Source: Microbacterium testaceum (lineage in GTDB: Bacteria; Actinomycetota; Actinomycetes; Actinomycetales; Microbacteriaceae). Taken from it: a stretch of DNA of 64,000 nucleotides. Each line of letters opens with the position of its first letter. Positions within the stretch are counted from its first letter, which is position 1. Location of the stretch: the NCBI RefSeq assembly GCF_029761935.1, contig NZ_CP121699.1:2170001-2234000 (forward strand). The letters are read 5' to 3'. Positions 51,633-61,227 of the stretch are shown here, piece after piece. Both the position numbers and the translations under genes were made by a program. The notes beneath the pieces are model-generated. The model worked only from the letters and a program-made list of their open reading frames with translations. It made no database searches and was not told the origin of the DNA.

Positions 51633-52709
51633 TCAGGCCTGCAGGAACGGGTAGTCCGTGTAGCCGCGCTCGTCGCCGCCGTAAACGGAGGCCTGGTCGA
51701 CCTCGTTCTCGTCGGCGCCCTGCTCCCAGCGGGTGACGAGGTCGGGGTTGGCGATGGCGGGGCGACCGACGGCGACCAGGTCGGCGAGGTCCTTCTCGAC
51801 CACCGAGACGGCCTCGTCGCGCGTGGTGACGCTCGAGAAGCCCGAGTTGATGATGAAGGTGCCGCCGAAGGTGCGGCGGAGGTCCTGGATCAGGTCACCG
51901 GCGGGGTCGGCGTGCAGCACGCTCAGGTACGCGAGGCCCAGGGGGGCGAGGCCCGACACGAGCGCCTCGTAGGTGGCGCGGGTCTCGGCGTCGTCGGTCT
52001 CCCAGACGTCCTGGATGTTGTGCGCGGGCGAGATGCGGATGCCGACGCGCGTCGCGCCGACCTCGGCCACGACGGCCTGCGCGACCTCGATGACGAAGCG
52101 GGCGCGGGCGGCGGGGGATCCGCCGTACTCGTCGGTGCGCTGGTTCGACGCGGGCGAGAGGAACTCGTGCAGCAGGTAGCCGTTGGCGCTGTGCAGCTCG
52201 ACGCCGTCGAAGCCGGCATCCACGGCCTTGCGGGCAGCGGCGACGAACTCGTCGCGAACCGTGGCGAGCTCAGCGGTGTCGAGGGCGTGCGGGGTAGCGT
52301 AGGCGACCTTCGTGCCGTCGGCGAGGCGCGTGTCACCCTCGATCGCGATCGCCGAGGGGGCGACGATACGGTCGGTGCCCGTGATCTCGGGGTGCGTGAC
52401 GCGTCCGCCGTTCATGAGCTGCATGAAGACGGTGCCGCCCTCGGCGTGCACGGCGTCGGCGACCTTGGCCCAGCCCGCGGCCTGAGCGTCGGTCACGATG
52501 CCCGGCTGACCCGGGTACGCGCGCGACTCGTCGCTCGGGAAGACACCCTCGGTGACCAGCAGGCCGATACCGGCGCGCTGCGCGTAGTACTTCGCGACGA
52601 TCGGTCCGGGGACTCCGTCAGCGCCGGCGCGCAGGCGGGTCATCGGGGCGAGCGAGACGCGGTTGCGGACGCCGATCTCTCCGACGGTGGTGGGGCTGAA
52701 CAGGCTCAT
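51633..52709 (-). CDS. Old yellow enzyme family alkene reductase
   Basis: FMN-dependent ene-reductase of 358 residues. NADPH-driven reduction of activated C=C bonds or nitro compounds. The barrel shows VSLAPMTRLRAGADGVPGP, YYAQRAGIGLLVTEGV, MQLMNGGRVTHP, VELHSANGYLLHEFLSPASN with the His/Asn substrate pair, and RTDEYGGS. ATG 52709 has gaaaggacacc upstream. Probably a NemA/OPR-type stress or xenobiotic reductase. Partial copy at 47727-47880. Confidence 0.92.
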   Translation of the reverse strand: MSLFSPTTVGEIGVRNRVSLAPMTRLRAGADGVPGPIVAKYYAQRAGIGLLVTEGVFPSDESRAYPGQPGIVTDAQAAGWAKVADAVHAEGGTVFMQLMNGGRVTHPEITGTDRIVAPSAIAIEGDTRLADGTKVAYATPHALDTAELATVRDEFVAAARKAVDAGFDGVELHSANGYLLHEFLSPASNQRTDEYGGSPAARARFVIEVAQAVVAEVGATRVGIRISPAHNIQDVWETDDAETRATYEALVSGLAPLGLAYLSVLHADPAGDLIQDLRRTFGGTFIINSGFSSVTTRDEAVSVVEKDLADLVAVGRPAIANPDLVTRWEQGADENEVDQASVYGGDERGYTDYPFLQA

Positions 52710-52809
52710 GGGTGTCCTTTCGTGGGGGAACAGAACCGAGACCCCCAACCCGATGACCTCAACGGGCATTCCAGGAACGCACGAATTCTCAGGCGTGCCA
52801 GAGAAAACC

Positions 52810-54366
52810 TCAGCCCCCATACCCCCGCACGCTCGCCGCGCCATCCGATCGCGGGTCGCTGCCGGCGTCCAGGCCACCGTCGGCGGCCACGATGACGAGG
52901 TTGGCGTGGCCGACGAGCTCGTCGGCATCCGGAGTCTCGATGATGTGCAGGCGCGTCGCTTCCAGCGATTCGCGGGCCGGCGCGGCGAGGTTGCTCTCGA
53001 CGTAGATGTCCGACGGGCTGTCGCCGTCGCGCTGCGGGCCCACGATGGCGCGGGGAGCCGACACCGCCTCTTGCGCAGACGCTCCCGCCATCGCCCGCAG
53101 CAGCGTCTGCGCGTGGATCTGCGGCTGACCCTGGCCGCCCATCGTCGCCGAGACGAAACGCAGGCCCTGCGCGTCGTCGACCATGACCGGCATGAGGGTG
53201 TGCAGCGGGCGTTTGCCGGGGGCGAGGGCGTTCGGCGATGCGGGGTCGAGCGAGAATCCGGTGCCTCGGTTGTGCAGCAGAATGCCGGTGGAGGGCTCCA
53301 CGACGGCGGCTCCGAACGCGTGATAGACGCTCTGGATGAGCGACACCGACCACCCCGACGAGTCCGACACCGCGATGCCGACCGTGTCGCCGCGGGGGCG
53401 GCGGAAGCCGGGCAGCACGGGCTCGTCGCCGTGGGCGGTCGCGTCGCCGGTGAGCAGCTCGGTGACGTCTCCCGAGGTGACCCGCGGGTCGGCGAGCAGC
53501 TCGTCGCGCACGAGGTTCGCGGCGAAGAAGCGCTCCATCATGCGGCCGAAGTCCGCACCGAGGGGGTCGGCGATGCCCTGTCGCTCCAGCTCGCCGAGCA
53601 CCCGCAAGAGCACGAAACCGTGCGTGTTGGGTGGGCTCGTCAGGACGCGATACGAACCGAACGAGGTGGTGAGCGGTTCGACGACCTCGGGGTGGAAAAG
53701 CAGCAAGTCGGCCGCCCCGATGCGCGAGCCGAGGCGCGCGAGACCGTCGACGAAACCGGCGGTGAGCTCGCCGTCGTACAGGGCCGCGGCGCCCCCGTCG
53801 CGGATCGCCTCGAGGGTGCGGGCGAGCACGGGTTGCACGAGGGCATCGCCCTTCACGGGCAGGCCTTGCGCGAGGAACGTGTCGCGGAACCCTGCATCGA
53901 ACCCGATCGCGGCCTCTTCTTCGCGGAAGGCGGCGGCGAGCGAGCGCGACACCGGGACTCCGTCGCGGGCGGCAGCCACGGCATCCGTGAAGATCTCCTC
54001 CCAGCCGAGCTGACCGCCCATGCGCCGCAGCACCTCCCACCCGCGAACCGCGCCCGGTACCGTCACCGTATCGATGCCCCGATACGGCAGCACCTCGCCG
54101 TGCGCTTCGCGCATCGCCGCACGATCGACAGCGGATGCCGCGGGGCCCGACGCATTCACGCAGCGCGTGCGCCCCGAGGGGTCGCGGACCAGGGCGATCA
54201 GGTCGCCGCCGATGCTGACGTTATGCGGGTAGACGACGCTGAGAGTGGCCGCGGCCGCGAGGGCGGCATCGATCGCGTTGCCGCCGTGGGCGAACGCTCG
54301 CTCGGCGGAGCGGGTGGCGTCGGCGTGCGGAGTGGCGATGGCGCCGGTCAGGGGCGTGCGAGACAT
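52810..54366 (-). CDS. Gamma-glutamyltransferase family protein
   Basis: A 518-residue Ntn-hydrolase that should self-cleave into two chains. The small-subunit start would be the Thr in GDTVGIAVSDSSGWSVSLIQS at about residue 345; canonical enzymes have TTHFSVVD there. N-terminal HADATRSAERAFAHGGNAIDAALAAAATL matches the family, and MGGQGQPQIHAQTLL is in the right place. No signal peptide is visible, so it is probably cytosolic, unlike the secreted E. coli enzyme. It precedes an amino-acid ABC importer operon in the same direction, which suggests hydrolysis of imported gamma-glutamyl compounds (inference). Confidence 0.88.
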   Translation of the reverse strand: MSRTPLTGAIATPHADATRSAERAFAHGGNAIDAALAAAATLSVVYPHNVSIGGDLIALVRDPSGRTRCVNASGPAASAVDRAAMREAHGEVLPYRGIDTVTVPGAVRGWEVLRRMGGQLGWEEIFTDAVAAARDGVPVSRSLAAAFREEEAAIGFDAGFRDTFLAQGLPVKGDALVQPVLARTLEAIRDGGAAALYDGELTAGFVDGLARLGSRIGAADLLLFHPEVVEPLTTSFGSYRVLTSPPNTHGFVLLRVLGELERQGIADPLGADFGRMMERFFAANLVRDELLADPRVTSGDVTELLTGDATAHGDEPVLPGFRRPRGDTVGIAVSDSSGWSVSLIQSVYHAFGAAVVEPSTGILLHNRGTGFSLDPASPNALAPGKRPLHTLMPVMVDDAQGLRFVSATMGGQGQPQIHAQTLLRAMAGASAQEAVSAPRAIVGPQRDGDSPSDIYVESNLAAPARESLEATRLHIIETPDADELVGHANLVIVAADGGLDAGSDPRSDGAASVRGYGG

Positions 54367-54404
54367 GGGTGTTCCTCGGTGGATCGTGCGGGGAGGGGAG
54401 AGGG

Positions 54405-55172
54405 TCAGAGGATCTTCGAGAGGAACGCCTGCGTGCGCGGGTGCTCGGGCGCGGCGAACAGCTGGCTGGGCGAGGCGACCTCGACGATCGCTCCGGCATC
54501 CATCACCACGACGCGATCGGCCACCTCGCGGGCGAAGCCCATCTCGTGCGTGACCACGACCATGGTCATGTGGTCGGCGGCGAGCTCGCGCATGACGTCG
54601 AGCACCTCGCCGATCATCTCGGGGTCGAGGGCGCTGGTCGGCTCGTCGAACAGCATCAGCCGCGGCTTCATCGCGAGAGCCCTGGCGATCGCGACGCGCT
54701 GCTGCTGACCGCCCGAGAGCTTGCTCGGACGGGCATCGGCCTTGTCGCCCAGACCGACGCGCTCGAGGAGCGCCTGCGCCTGCGCGACGGCCTCCGCCTT
54801 CGCGACACCGCGGACGCGGACGGGAGCGTGCCAGATGTTCTCGAGCGCGGTCATGTGCGGAAAGAGGTTGAAGTGCTGAAAGACGAACCCGATCTCCTGC
54901 CGCTGCTGCCGGAGGGCCGACTTCGTGGCGGGCACGCGACGACCATTGGGCGCGATCCGGTAGCCCATCGGCTGCCCCGCGACCGTGAGGTCGCCGCCGT
55001 CGATGCTCTCGAGGCCGTTCATCGTGCGCAGGAACGTCGTCTTGCCGGCACCCGAGGGACCGACGAGCACGACGACCTCGCCCGGCTGCACGTCCAACGA
55101 CACGTTGTCGAGCACCTGACGCCCGCCGAGTTCGCGGGTGACGTTCTTCGCGCTGACGAGGGGATCGGTCAT
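54405..55172 (-). CDS. Polar amino-acid ABC importer ATPase
   Basis: GlnQ-type ATPase of 255 residues: Walker [11 protein letters not shown]-loop [10 protein letters not shown], signature LSGGQQQR, Walker [14 protein letters not shown]-loop [12 protein letters not shown]. The ATG at 55172 overlaps the stop of the permease gene by 4 bases. Last of the transport genes before gamma-glutamyltransferase, 38 bases downstream. Confidence 0.93.
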   Translation of the reverse strand: MTDPLVSAKNVTRELGGRQVLDNVSLDVQPGEVVVLVGPSGAGKTTFLRTMNGLESIDGGDLTVAGQPMGYRIAPNGRRVPATKSALRQQRQEIGFVFQHFNLFPHMTALENIWHAPVRVRGVAKAEAVAQAQALLERVGLGDKADARPSKLSGGQQQRVAIARALAMKPRLMLFDEPTSALDPEMIGEVLDVMRELAADHMTMVVVTHEMGFAREVADRVVVMDAGAIVEVASPSQLFAAPEHPRTQAFLSKIL

Positions 55173-55975
55173 TTCAGGACTCCCGAGTCGGAGAGGGTGG
55201 TGACGGGGGTGAGGGGCGCCGACCGACGACCCCCGAACAACCGCTGCCACGGAGACGCCGTGGTGACGATGCCGACGCGGGCGTTGAGCTTCTTCTCGAT
55301 CGCGCTCTGGATGATCGTCCAGATCGTGGTGAGGGCGAGGTAGTAGATCGCGACGACCGCGAAGATCTCGAAGGTGCGGAAACTCGCGGCGCTGATGCTC
55401 TGGGTGACCAGGAACATCTCCGAGACGCCGATGACGCTCAAGATCGACGTGCTCTTCATGAGCCCGTTGAACGAGTTGCCCAGCGGGGGAACCATCAGCC
55501 GCAGCGACTGGGGCAGGATGATCCACCGCACCGCCGACATCCCCGACATGCCCAGCGCCTGCGCCGCCTCGGTCTGACCGACCGGCACCGAGTCGAGGCC
55601 CGCGCGGATGATCTCGGAGATGTACGCGCTCTCGTTCATGATCAGCCCGACGATCGCGGCCTGGATGGCGGCCTTGATCAGGATGCCGCCGAGATCGACG
55701 TCCTGGAACCGGAACACGTTCGCCGCCGCGAACCCCGTGTAGATGATCACGAGCTGCACGAGCAGCGGGGTGCCGCGGATCAACCAGATGTAGAGGCTCG
55801 CGATCACGCGCAGCGGCGCGAACGACGACCGTCGCATCATGGCGATCACGAGACCGACGACGAGCGCGCCGGCCATCGCGAGCACCGAGATGAGCACCGT
55901 CAGCGCGAGCCCCTGCAGGAAGGGCGCGCCCGGGGTGAGCAGGTTCTTCCAGAAGAAGCCCCAGTCGAAGTTCAC
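55169..55975 (-). CDS. Polar amino-acid ABC importer permease
   Basis: HisMQ/GlnP-type permease, 268 residues with about five hydrophobic helices (first [20 protein letters not shown]). The docking EAA-type segment is [23 protein letters not shown] 55975 lies 2 bases after the binding-protein stop, so the genes are tightly packed. A cytosolic tail of about 30 residues follows the last helix. Confidence 0.91.
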   Translation of the reverse strand: MNFDWGFFWKNLLTPGAPFLQGLALTVLISVLAMAGALVVGLVIAMMRRSSFAPLRVIASLYIWLIRGTPLLVQLVIIYTGFAAANVFRFQDVDLGGILIKAAIQAAIVGLIMNESAYISEIIRAGLDSVPVGQTEAAQALGMSGMSAVRWIILPQSLRLMVPPLGNSFNGLMKSTSILSVIGVSEMFLVTQSISAASFRTFEIFAVVAIYYLALTTIWTIIQSAIEKKLNARVGIVTTASPWQRLFGGRRSAPLTPVTTLSDSGVLK

Positions 55976-55977
55976 CG

Positions 55978-56844
55978 TCAGTTGCTTCCGTTGTACGCGA
56001 GGGCCTCTTGCCCCCACGTGCTGAGGATCTTCGTGTAGTCGCCGGTGGAGACGAGGTCGTCGAAGGCCTTCTGGATGGCCTCGTGCAGCGCGGTGTTGTC
56101 CTTGAGGGTGGCCGCGCCGATGTCGATCGCGTCGGTCGGGTCGCCCACCATCTCGATGCCCGCGGTGCCCTGCTTCTGGTAGTACCCGATCAGCTCGGCC
56201 GCGTCGAGGTACGCGTCGAGCTGTCCGCTGACCAGCTGCTGGAAGCCCACCGTGGCCTGGTTGTTCGTGCTGATGTCGAGGGGCTTCTTGCCCTCGGAGG
56301 TGCAGGTCGTCGACTGCTTCTCGGCGAGATCCTGGGCGGTGGTTCCGACGGTCACCATGACCTTCTTGCCGCAGAGCGAGTCGTCGAGGCCGGTGATGCC
56401 GGCATCCGCTCCCTGCTTCACCGCGACGCCGGTGGCGGAGGTGAGGTACGGCACGAAGTCGACGACCTCTTTGCGCTCGGGCTTGATGTAGAGCGAGGCC
56501 ATGATGACGTCGCACTGAGTGGCCTGCAGGCTCGGGATGAGAGCCGAGAAGTCGACCGTGACGAAATCGGGCGTGAGGCCGAGGCGGCCCGCGACCGCTT
56601 TGGCCAGGTCGATCTCGCTACCGACGAGGTTGCCCGACTCGTCGGTGCTGATGTTGGGGGGCGACCCCAGGTTGGTGGTGCAGATCGACAGCGTGTCGGC
56701 CGACCGCAGGGCGGTGGGAGCGACGGTCGTGATGGCGGATGCCGTGTCTGCTGCCGGCGCCGGGCTCGAGGAGCACGCGGCCAGGCCGAGGGCGGCGATA
56801 CCGGCGACCGCGGCGACAGCGGCGATGCGAGTGGTGGTGTGCAT
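55978..56844 (-). CDS. Polar amino-acid ABC importer binding lipoprotein
   Basis: A 288-residue SBP family 3 receptor. Lipoprotein signal ends at LGLAACSSS (lipobox LAAC). Mature: [57 protein letters not shown] and the C-terminal [19 protein letters not shown] 56844 (gaaatctcc nearby) is preferred over an upstream start at 56877, which would disrupt the signal peptide. Two TetR-type palindromes sit 60-90 bases upstream. Confidence 0.92.
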   Translation of the reverse strand: MHTTTRIAAVAAVAGIAALGLAACSSSPAPAADTASAITTVAPTALRSADTLSICTTNLGSPPNISTDESGNLVGSEIDLAKAVAGRLGLTPDFVTVDFSALIPSLQATQCDVIMASLYIKPERKEVVDFVPYLTSATGVAVKQGADAGITGLDDSLCGKKVMVTVGTTAQDLAEKQSTTCTSEGKKPLDISTNNQATVGFQQLVSGQLDAYLDAAELIGYYQKQGTAGIEMVGDPTDAIDIGAATLKDNTALHEAIQKAFDDLVSTGDYTKILSTWGQEALAYNGSN

Positions 56845-56901
56845 GGAAATCTCCGTCGATGCTCGGTGCTCCGCCACCTCGGGAGTGACGTGCGGAGCAG
56901 G

Positions 56902-56938
56902 CTATCAAGTGATAGGTAATGCGTCTATCAATTGATAG
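56902..56938. promoter_or_regulatory. Twin palindromes upstream of amino-acid importer operon
   Basis: CTATCAAGTGATAG (56902-56915, 6-bp arms) and CTATCAATTGATAG (56925-56938, fully palindromic) are spaced 23 bases centre to centre, about two helical turns. They match the style of TetR-family sites and lie 58 bases upstream of the binding-protein start and 72 bases below the TetR gene end. The TetR product is the likely ligand. Confidence 0.7.
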
Positions 56939-57009
56939 AGGGCGCGTGTTGCGCCCGCATTTCGCGACGGTGTCACCCCCGAGAAAAGTCGGGGGGGAAG
57001 GGGCGGGGA

Positions 57010-57651
57010 CTACTGCGAGAAAGAGACCGCGCCCTCGAGGCGCGATTGGGTCGCAGAACGCACGTCGTCGAGACGGAAAGGATCGACGAGCACCGCGCGC
57101 AGGATGAAATCCGACACCTGAAGGGGGCGGTGGGCGACCGGCGCCGACGCATTCGTCTCGCGCTCGCGCATGCCCTCGAATTGCAGGCCGGTGATCGCGC
57201 GCTGGACGAACTCGGCATCCATCGCCATGAACTCGCCCGCCGTCATGCCGTGCTCGACGAGGGCGCGCACCTCGTCGTGGAAGCGCGAGATCTCGCCGCG
57301 CTGGGTCTCGAATTCCGGCTCGGTGAAGATCGCATCGCTGTAATACCCCCGCGCGTCGTACGGCAGCGTCAGATAGTCGTGCGAACTGATCGTGAGGAAG
57401 TAGTGGAACCGCTCCGCCCACGACGCGTCGAGGTCGCGAGCTTCTTGCAACCGACCGAAGGTCTGCGCGAGGTCGGCGTCGACCAGCTCGGCGAGAATGA
57501 CGTGCTTCGCAGAGAAGTGATAGAACAACGACGGCTGTCGGATGCCGACGGCATCCGCGATCTCTCGCGTCGTGGTGCCGTGATACCCGTGACGGCCGAA
57601 CAGGCGGGCCGCGTGCACGAGGATCTGCTGCCGCGTTCCCCCCTCTTCCAT
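57010..57651 (-). CDS. TetR family transcriptional regulator
   Basis: A 213-residue repressor with an N-terminal helix-turn-helix: RQQILVHAARLFGRHGYHGTTTREIADAVGIRQPSLFYHFSAKHVIL (in parts). The helical ligand domain is unassigned. Oriented in the same direction as the transporter operon, it would be cotranscribed or act from just upstream; twin palindromes between them are its probable sites. By context it may repress import of, and gamma-glutamyl transfer for, an amino-acid or polyamine derivative. Confidence 0.9.
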   Translation of the reverse strand: MEEGGTRQQILVHAARLFGRHGYHGTTTREIADAVGIRQPSLFYHFSAKHVILAELVDADLAQTFGRLQEARDLDASWAERFHYFLTISSHDYLTLPYDARGYYSDAIFTEPEFETQRGEISRFHDEVRALVEHGMTAGEFMAMDAEFVQRAITGLQFEGMRERETNASAPVAHRPLQVSDFILRAVLVDPFRLDDVRSATQSRLEGAVSFSQ

Positions 57652-57789
57652 GCGGCGATTCTATCGGCCGCTAGGCCGGGGCCCCGGACGGGGGCGTTAC
57701 CGGGGGCCGACATGTCCCTCTTCTCGGCGATCCGGTCTCTGCCGCGCCGTCATACGCTGGGGTCCCAGCCACCCACCGGAGGACCCGCG

Positions 57790-58431
57790 ATGACCGAGAA
57801 CCCCCTCGCCCACCGGCTCGACTACACGCTCGCCGAGCTGGATGACGACGTCCTCTCGGCCTCGCCTCTCGAGCTGCTGCAGCAGTGGCTGACGGATGCC
57901 ACGGACCAGCCCGAGCCGAACGCGATGGTCGTGTCGACGGTGGATGCCGAGGGCCGCCCCACCTCGCGGACGGTCCTGCTGCGCGGGATCGACGACGACG
58001 GCGCCCTGTGGTTCTTCACCAACCGGCAGTCGCGGAAGGGTCGCGCGCTCGCCGGGAACCCGGCGGTGTCGATCCTGTTCCCCTGGTACGCGCTGCAGCG
58101 ACAGGTCATCGTGCTCGGCACGGCCACGCCGCTGCCGCCGGAGCGCGACGACGCGTACTTCGCGTCGCGGCCGCGCGGCTCCCAACTGTCGGCGTGGGCG
58201 AGCCATCAGTCGGAGCCCGTGGCATCCCGAGCCGCTCTCGAAGAGCAGATGGCCGAGGTCACCGCCCGGTTCGCCGACGATCAGGTCGTGCCGCGGCCTC
58301 CGCACTGGGGCGGGTACCGGGTCGAGCCGCGCGAGATCGAGTTCTGGCAGGGCCGGCGATCGCGGCTGCACGATCGGGTCGTGTTCACGCGGGATGACGA
58401 CGGGTGGGTGGGGGCGCGGCGGCAGCCGTGA
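57790..58431 (+). CDS. pdxH: Pyridoxamine 5'-phosphate oxidase
   Basis: FMN-dependent oxidase of 213 residues making pyridoxal 5'-phosphate in the salvage pathway. Family segments: ANAMVVSTVDAEGRPTSRTVLLRGID (in parts), ALWFFTNRQSRKGRAL, AVSILFPWYALQRQVIVLG, SHQSEPVASR, and the C-terminal WGGYRVEPREIEFWQGRRSRLHDR. All expected substrate Arg/His pairs appear. ATG 57790 is preceded by ccaccggaggacccgcg. Confidence 0.94.
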   Translation: MTENPLAHRLDYTLAELDDDVLSASPLELLQQWLTDATDQPEPNAMVVSTVDAEGRPTSRTVLLRGIDDDGALWFFTNRQSRKGRALAGNPAVSILFPWYALQRQVIVLGTATPLPPERDDAYFASRPRGSQLSAWASHQSEPVASRAALEEQMAEVTARFADDQVVPRPPHWGGYRVEPREIEFWQGRRSRLHDRVVFTRDDDGWVGARRQP

Positions 58432-58553
58432 CCTGTACCGGGTCGTCGCGCAAGGGGCGCTCCCGAAAGTCCCTCGTGCCGCCCGGCCCCGTAGATTCGA
58501 TCCATCCCGCGCACGCGGGTCGCGACGCGAATCATCGGGGGTAGGGCCAGATC

Positions 58554-59714
58554 ATGGCAAAGAAGAACACCGACGCGCGTCAGCTCGACGACAAGGCGTT
58601 CGTCCAGGCGACGTCCGAGGCGAAGTCGCGGTACGGCCGGTTCAACCTCGCGATCGTCGGCGCTTCGGGCGTGGGCAAGTCGTCGCTGGTCAACGCGGTG
58701 TTCGGGCGCGACTGGGCGAAGGTCGGACGCGGCTTGCCGGTCACGCGCGGCGTGCACTTCTACAGCGACGACTCGCTCGGTATCTGGGACGTCGAGGGGT
58801 TCGAGATCGGCTCGCCCGTTCCGCCGGATCAGCAGCTGCGCACCCACCTCGACGCGATCGCCGCCCACCCCGGCGACCACCAGATCTCGGTCGTCTGGTA
58901 CTGCGTGCGGGCCGCCGACGATCGGCTGACCCCGGCCGACATCGCGATGATCCGCGAGCTCGACGCGCGGGGGCTGCCCGTGATCCTGGTGTTGACGAAG
59001 GTCGACTGGATCAAGAACCCCCTCACCGGGCACCAGGGCATCGCGAAAGATCTGGAGGCGTTCGTCGAATGGCTCAACGACCCCGTCGACCCGAACACCG
59101 GTGAACGACTGCGCATCCCCTACCGGCAGGTCGTCCTCACCTCGACCCGCGACAAGAACGGGAAGGGCAAGGGGCACGGCCTCGGTGACCTTGTCACGCA
59201 GACCCTCGAGCTCGCCCCCGAGCGCGACAAGGACGCCTTTCGCATCGCACAGCGACTCAACCTCCCGTGGAAGAGGGAGATGGCGCGGCCGATCATCGCC
59301 GCGGCGGCCGCGGCCGCAGCGGGGGCTGCGACCGTTCCGCTTCCTGTCTCGGATGCTGTCACGCTGGCGCCGATCCAGCTGACGATGATGGGCCGGATCG
59401 CCGCGATCTACGACCTCGAGGTCAAGACGATGCTCTCGGCCGGCGCGCTCGCGCAGTTCGGTGTGCAGGTGGCGGGGCGGGCGCTCGCGACGAGCTTCCT
59501 CAAGCTGATCCCGGGCGCCGGGATCGTCGTGAACGCGGCGGTCGCGGGTGCGCTGACGGCGGCGACCGGCGAGAGCTGGCTGAAGATCTGCGAGCTGCTG
59601 CACACCGGCAAGATCGACGTGCGCAAGCTCGACCAGGAGTGGGCGAAGTACGCGCCCAGCTTCATGGACGTGGCACGCAAGCTCGTGGAGCGGCGCGTCA
59701 CGAAGAAGAGCTGA
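58554..59714 (+). CDS. Era-like GTPase with hydrophobic C-terminal domain
   Basis: A 386-residue P-loop GTPase of the Era/Obg-like YeeP/DUF697 style. G1 is GASGVGKSS, G3 is DVEG in place of DxxG, G4 TKVD. After about residue 240 the protein carries small-residue, hydrophobic helices (PIIAAAAAAAAGAATVPLPV, MMGRIAAIYDLEV) that suggest membrane association. Related proteins connect to stress or membrane dynamics; the role here is unknown. The ATG is preceded by ggggtagggccagatc. Confidence 0.83.
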   Translation: MAKKNTDARQLDDKAFVQATSEAKSRYGRFNLAIVGASGVGKSSLVNAVFGRDWAKVGRGLPVTRGVHFYSDDSLGIWDVEGFEIGSPVPPDQQLRTHLDAIAAHPGDHQISVVWYCVRAADDRLTPADIAMIRELDARGLPVILVLTKVDWIKNPLTGHQGIAKDLEAFVEWLNDPVDPNTGERLRIPYRQVVLTSTRDKNGKGKGHGLGDLVTQTLELAPERDKDAFRIAQRLNLPWKREMARPIIAAAAAAAAGAATVPLPVSDAVTLAPIQLTMMGRIAAIYDLEVKTMLSAGALAQFGVQVAGRALATSFLKLIPGAGIVVNAAVAGALTAATGESWLKICELLHTGKIDVRKLDQEWAKYAPSFMDVARKLVERRVTKKS

Positions 59715-59755
59715 GAGACACGTCGAGCGGGGACGCGCCCGACCCGACAAAGAAC

Positions 59756-59783
59756 GATGCCCGCCCCGGAGGGGGCGGGCATC
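59756..59783. terminator. Bidirectional terminator
   Basis: gatgcccgcccc-ggag-ggggcgggcatc, perfect 12-bp stem between the convergent GTPase and surface-protein genes. Confidence 0.85.
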
Positions 59784-59799
59784 GTCTCTTCAGCGACGC

Positions 59800-60981
59800 T
59801 CAGTTGTGAACGCGGCGGCGCTTTCCGTACAGGAAGATGCCCGCGCCAGCCATGAGCGCGAGGGCTCCGGCACCGACGAGAGGCATCACGTCGGCGCTAC
59901 CGGTCACGGCCAGCTTCGACCCGGACGCGACACTCGACGAGCCGCCGACGGGCGCGGCACTCGACCCGTTGCCCGCGGGAGCGGGAGTGGGGGTCGGGGT
60001 CGGCGTGACGGCGGCGGGGAGGGTGAAGGACACGGTCTGTTCGCCGCGGCCTGCGCCTCCGGTGACCTGGTTGGCGGTGATGGTCTGTGCGACCGGGGCG
60101 TCAGCGGGGTAGGTGCCGGTGGTGGACCACTGTCCGTTGACGACGACGGCGGCGGTGGTGCCGGGGATGCGGTTGCCGTTGGCGTCGAGGACGTTGACGG
60201 TGGAGCCGTCGGTGCCGGTGCCGGTGAAGGTCACGGTGCGGGAGTCGACGGTCTGGCCGTTGGTGGGTGCGGTGACGGTGAAGTTGCCGACGGGGGTTAC
60301 GGCGGGGAGGGTGAAGGACACGGTCTGTTCGCCGCGGCCTGCGCCTCCGGTGACCTGGTTGGCGGTGATGGTCTGTGCGACCGGGGCGTCAGCGGGGTAG
60401 GTGCCGGTGGTGGACCACTGTCCGTTGACGACGACGGCGGCGGTGGTGCCGGGGATGCGGTTGCCGTTGGCGTCGAGGACGTTGACGGTGGAGCCGTCGG
60501 TGCCGGTGCCGGTGAAGGTCACGGTGCGGGAGTCGACGGTCTGGCCGTTGGTGGGTGCGGTGACGGTGAAGTTGCCAACGGGGGCGGCCGCGGGCAGGGC
60601 GAACGACACGGACTGCTGCGGAATGCCGCTGCCCCCGTAAAGGCCGCCGACGACGATGGTCTGCGCGACCGGGGCGTCGTCCGCGTAAGCGGGCAGGGTC
60701 AGCGAATACGGCGTGGGCTGACCGAAGGAGCCGCCGACGTTGGAGCGCGCCAGAACGTTGTTCCCGCTCTGGTCGTACACGATGACGGTGGACCCGCCGA
60801 AGACGGATCCTTGGACGGTCACCGTGCGCGAATCGACGGTCGAGCCGTCGATCGGGCTGGTGACGGTGAGGCCTGCCTCTGCGGCGGATGCGGGCGCGGC
60901 GGTGAGCGCGACACCCCCGAGGGCAAGGGCGAGGGCGGCGGGCACGGTCAGTGCTTTCCGCCAGAACGGGCGACGTGACAT
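59800..60981 (-). CDS. Wall-anchored protein with Ig-like repeats and LAVTG anchor
   Basis: A 393-residue secreted protein. Signal peptide ends near residue 34 (LTAAPASAAEA). Three Ig-like or bacterial adhesin-type repeats of about 96 residues follow, each built around TVTAPTNGQTVDSRTVTFTG and QWSTTGTYPADAPVAQTIT; the first is divergent and the next two nearly identical. A Pro/Thr-rich linker (PTPTPTPAPAG) precedes LAVTG (about 354-358), a hydrophobic helix and KRRRVHN. The anchor is of the class-E sortase type. A long AT-rich leader upstream probably holds the promoter. Likely an adhesin or wall structural protein. Confidence 0.87.
   Translation of the reverse strand: MSRRPFWRKALTVPAALALALGGVALTAAPASAAEAGLTVTSPIDGSTVDSRTVTVQGSVFGGSTVIVYDQSGNNVLARSNVGGSFGQPTPYSLTLPAYADDAPVAQTIVVGGLYGGSGIPQQSVSFALPAAAPVGNFTVTAPTNGQTVDSRTVTFTGTGTDGSTVNVLDANGNRIPGTTAAVVVNGQWSTTGTYPADAPVAQTITANQVTGGAGRGEQTVSFTLPAVTPVGNFTVTAPTNGQTVDSRTVTFTGTGTDGSTVNVLDANGNRIPGTTAAVVVNGQWSTTGTYPADAPVAQTITANQVTGGAGRGEQTVSFTLPAAVTPTPTPTPAPAGNGSSAAPVGGSSSVASGSKLAVTGSADVMPLVGAGALALMAGAGIFLYGKRRRVHN
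60013..60588 (-). repeat. Two 288-bp tandem repeats
   Basis: 60013-60300 and 60301-60588 are nearly identical over 288 bases (96 codons), the two C-terminal repeats of the surface protein. Near identity at synonymous positions indicates recent duplication or gene conversion. Confidence 0.92.
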
Positions 60982-61227
60982 GTATTGACCTTCTCCATTG
61001 AGAGAGTGGGCCAAAGGGCGAGCAACGACGTGGTTGCAATGGTGCACTCGACGTGAGAACCGACGCACGCTCCTCCGCGAGCAGGCGACGTTCCACGGTC
61101 ACGCTAACAAGGGAAAAGAAGCCTGATGAAGAGTCAAATTCTGTGATACATCTTCGTTTTTCTCGCCGTTTCCACGCGAATGGACGCTTTGCGAAAAAGT
61201 GCGCAGGAAAGGTCTTGCGGGCCGCAT

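Noticed and set aside
61053..61227. Small plus-strand frames upstream of the LAVTG surface protein
   Set aside because: They lie in the AT-rich leader, lack ribosome-binding sites and run antisense into nagA.
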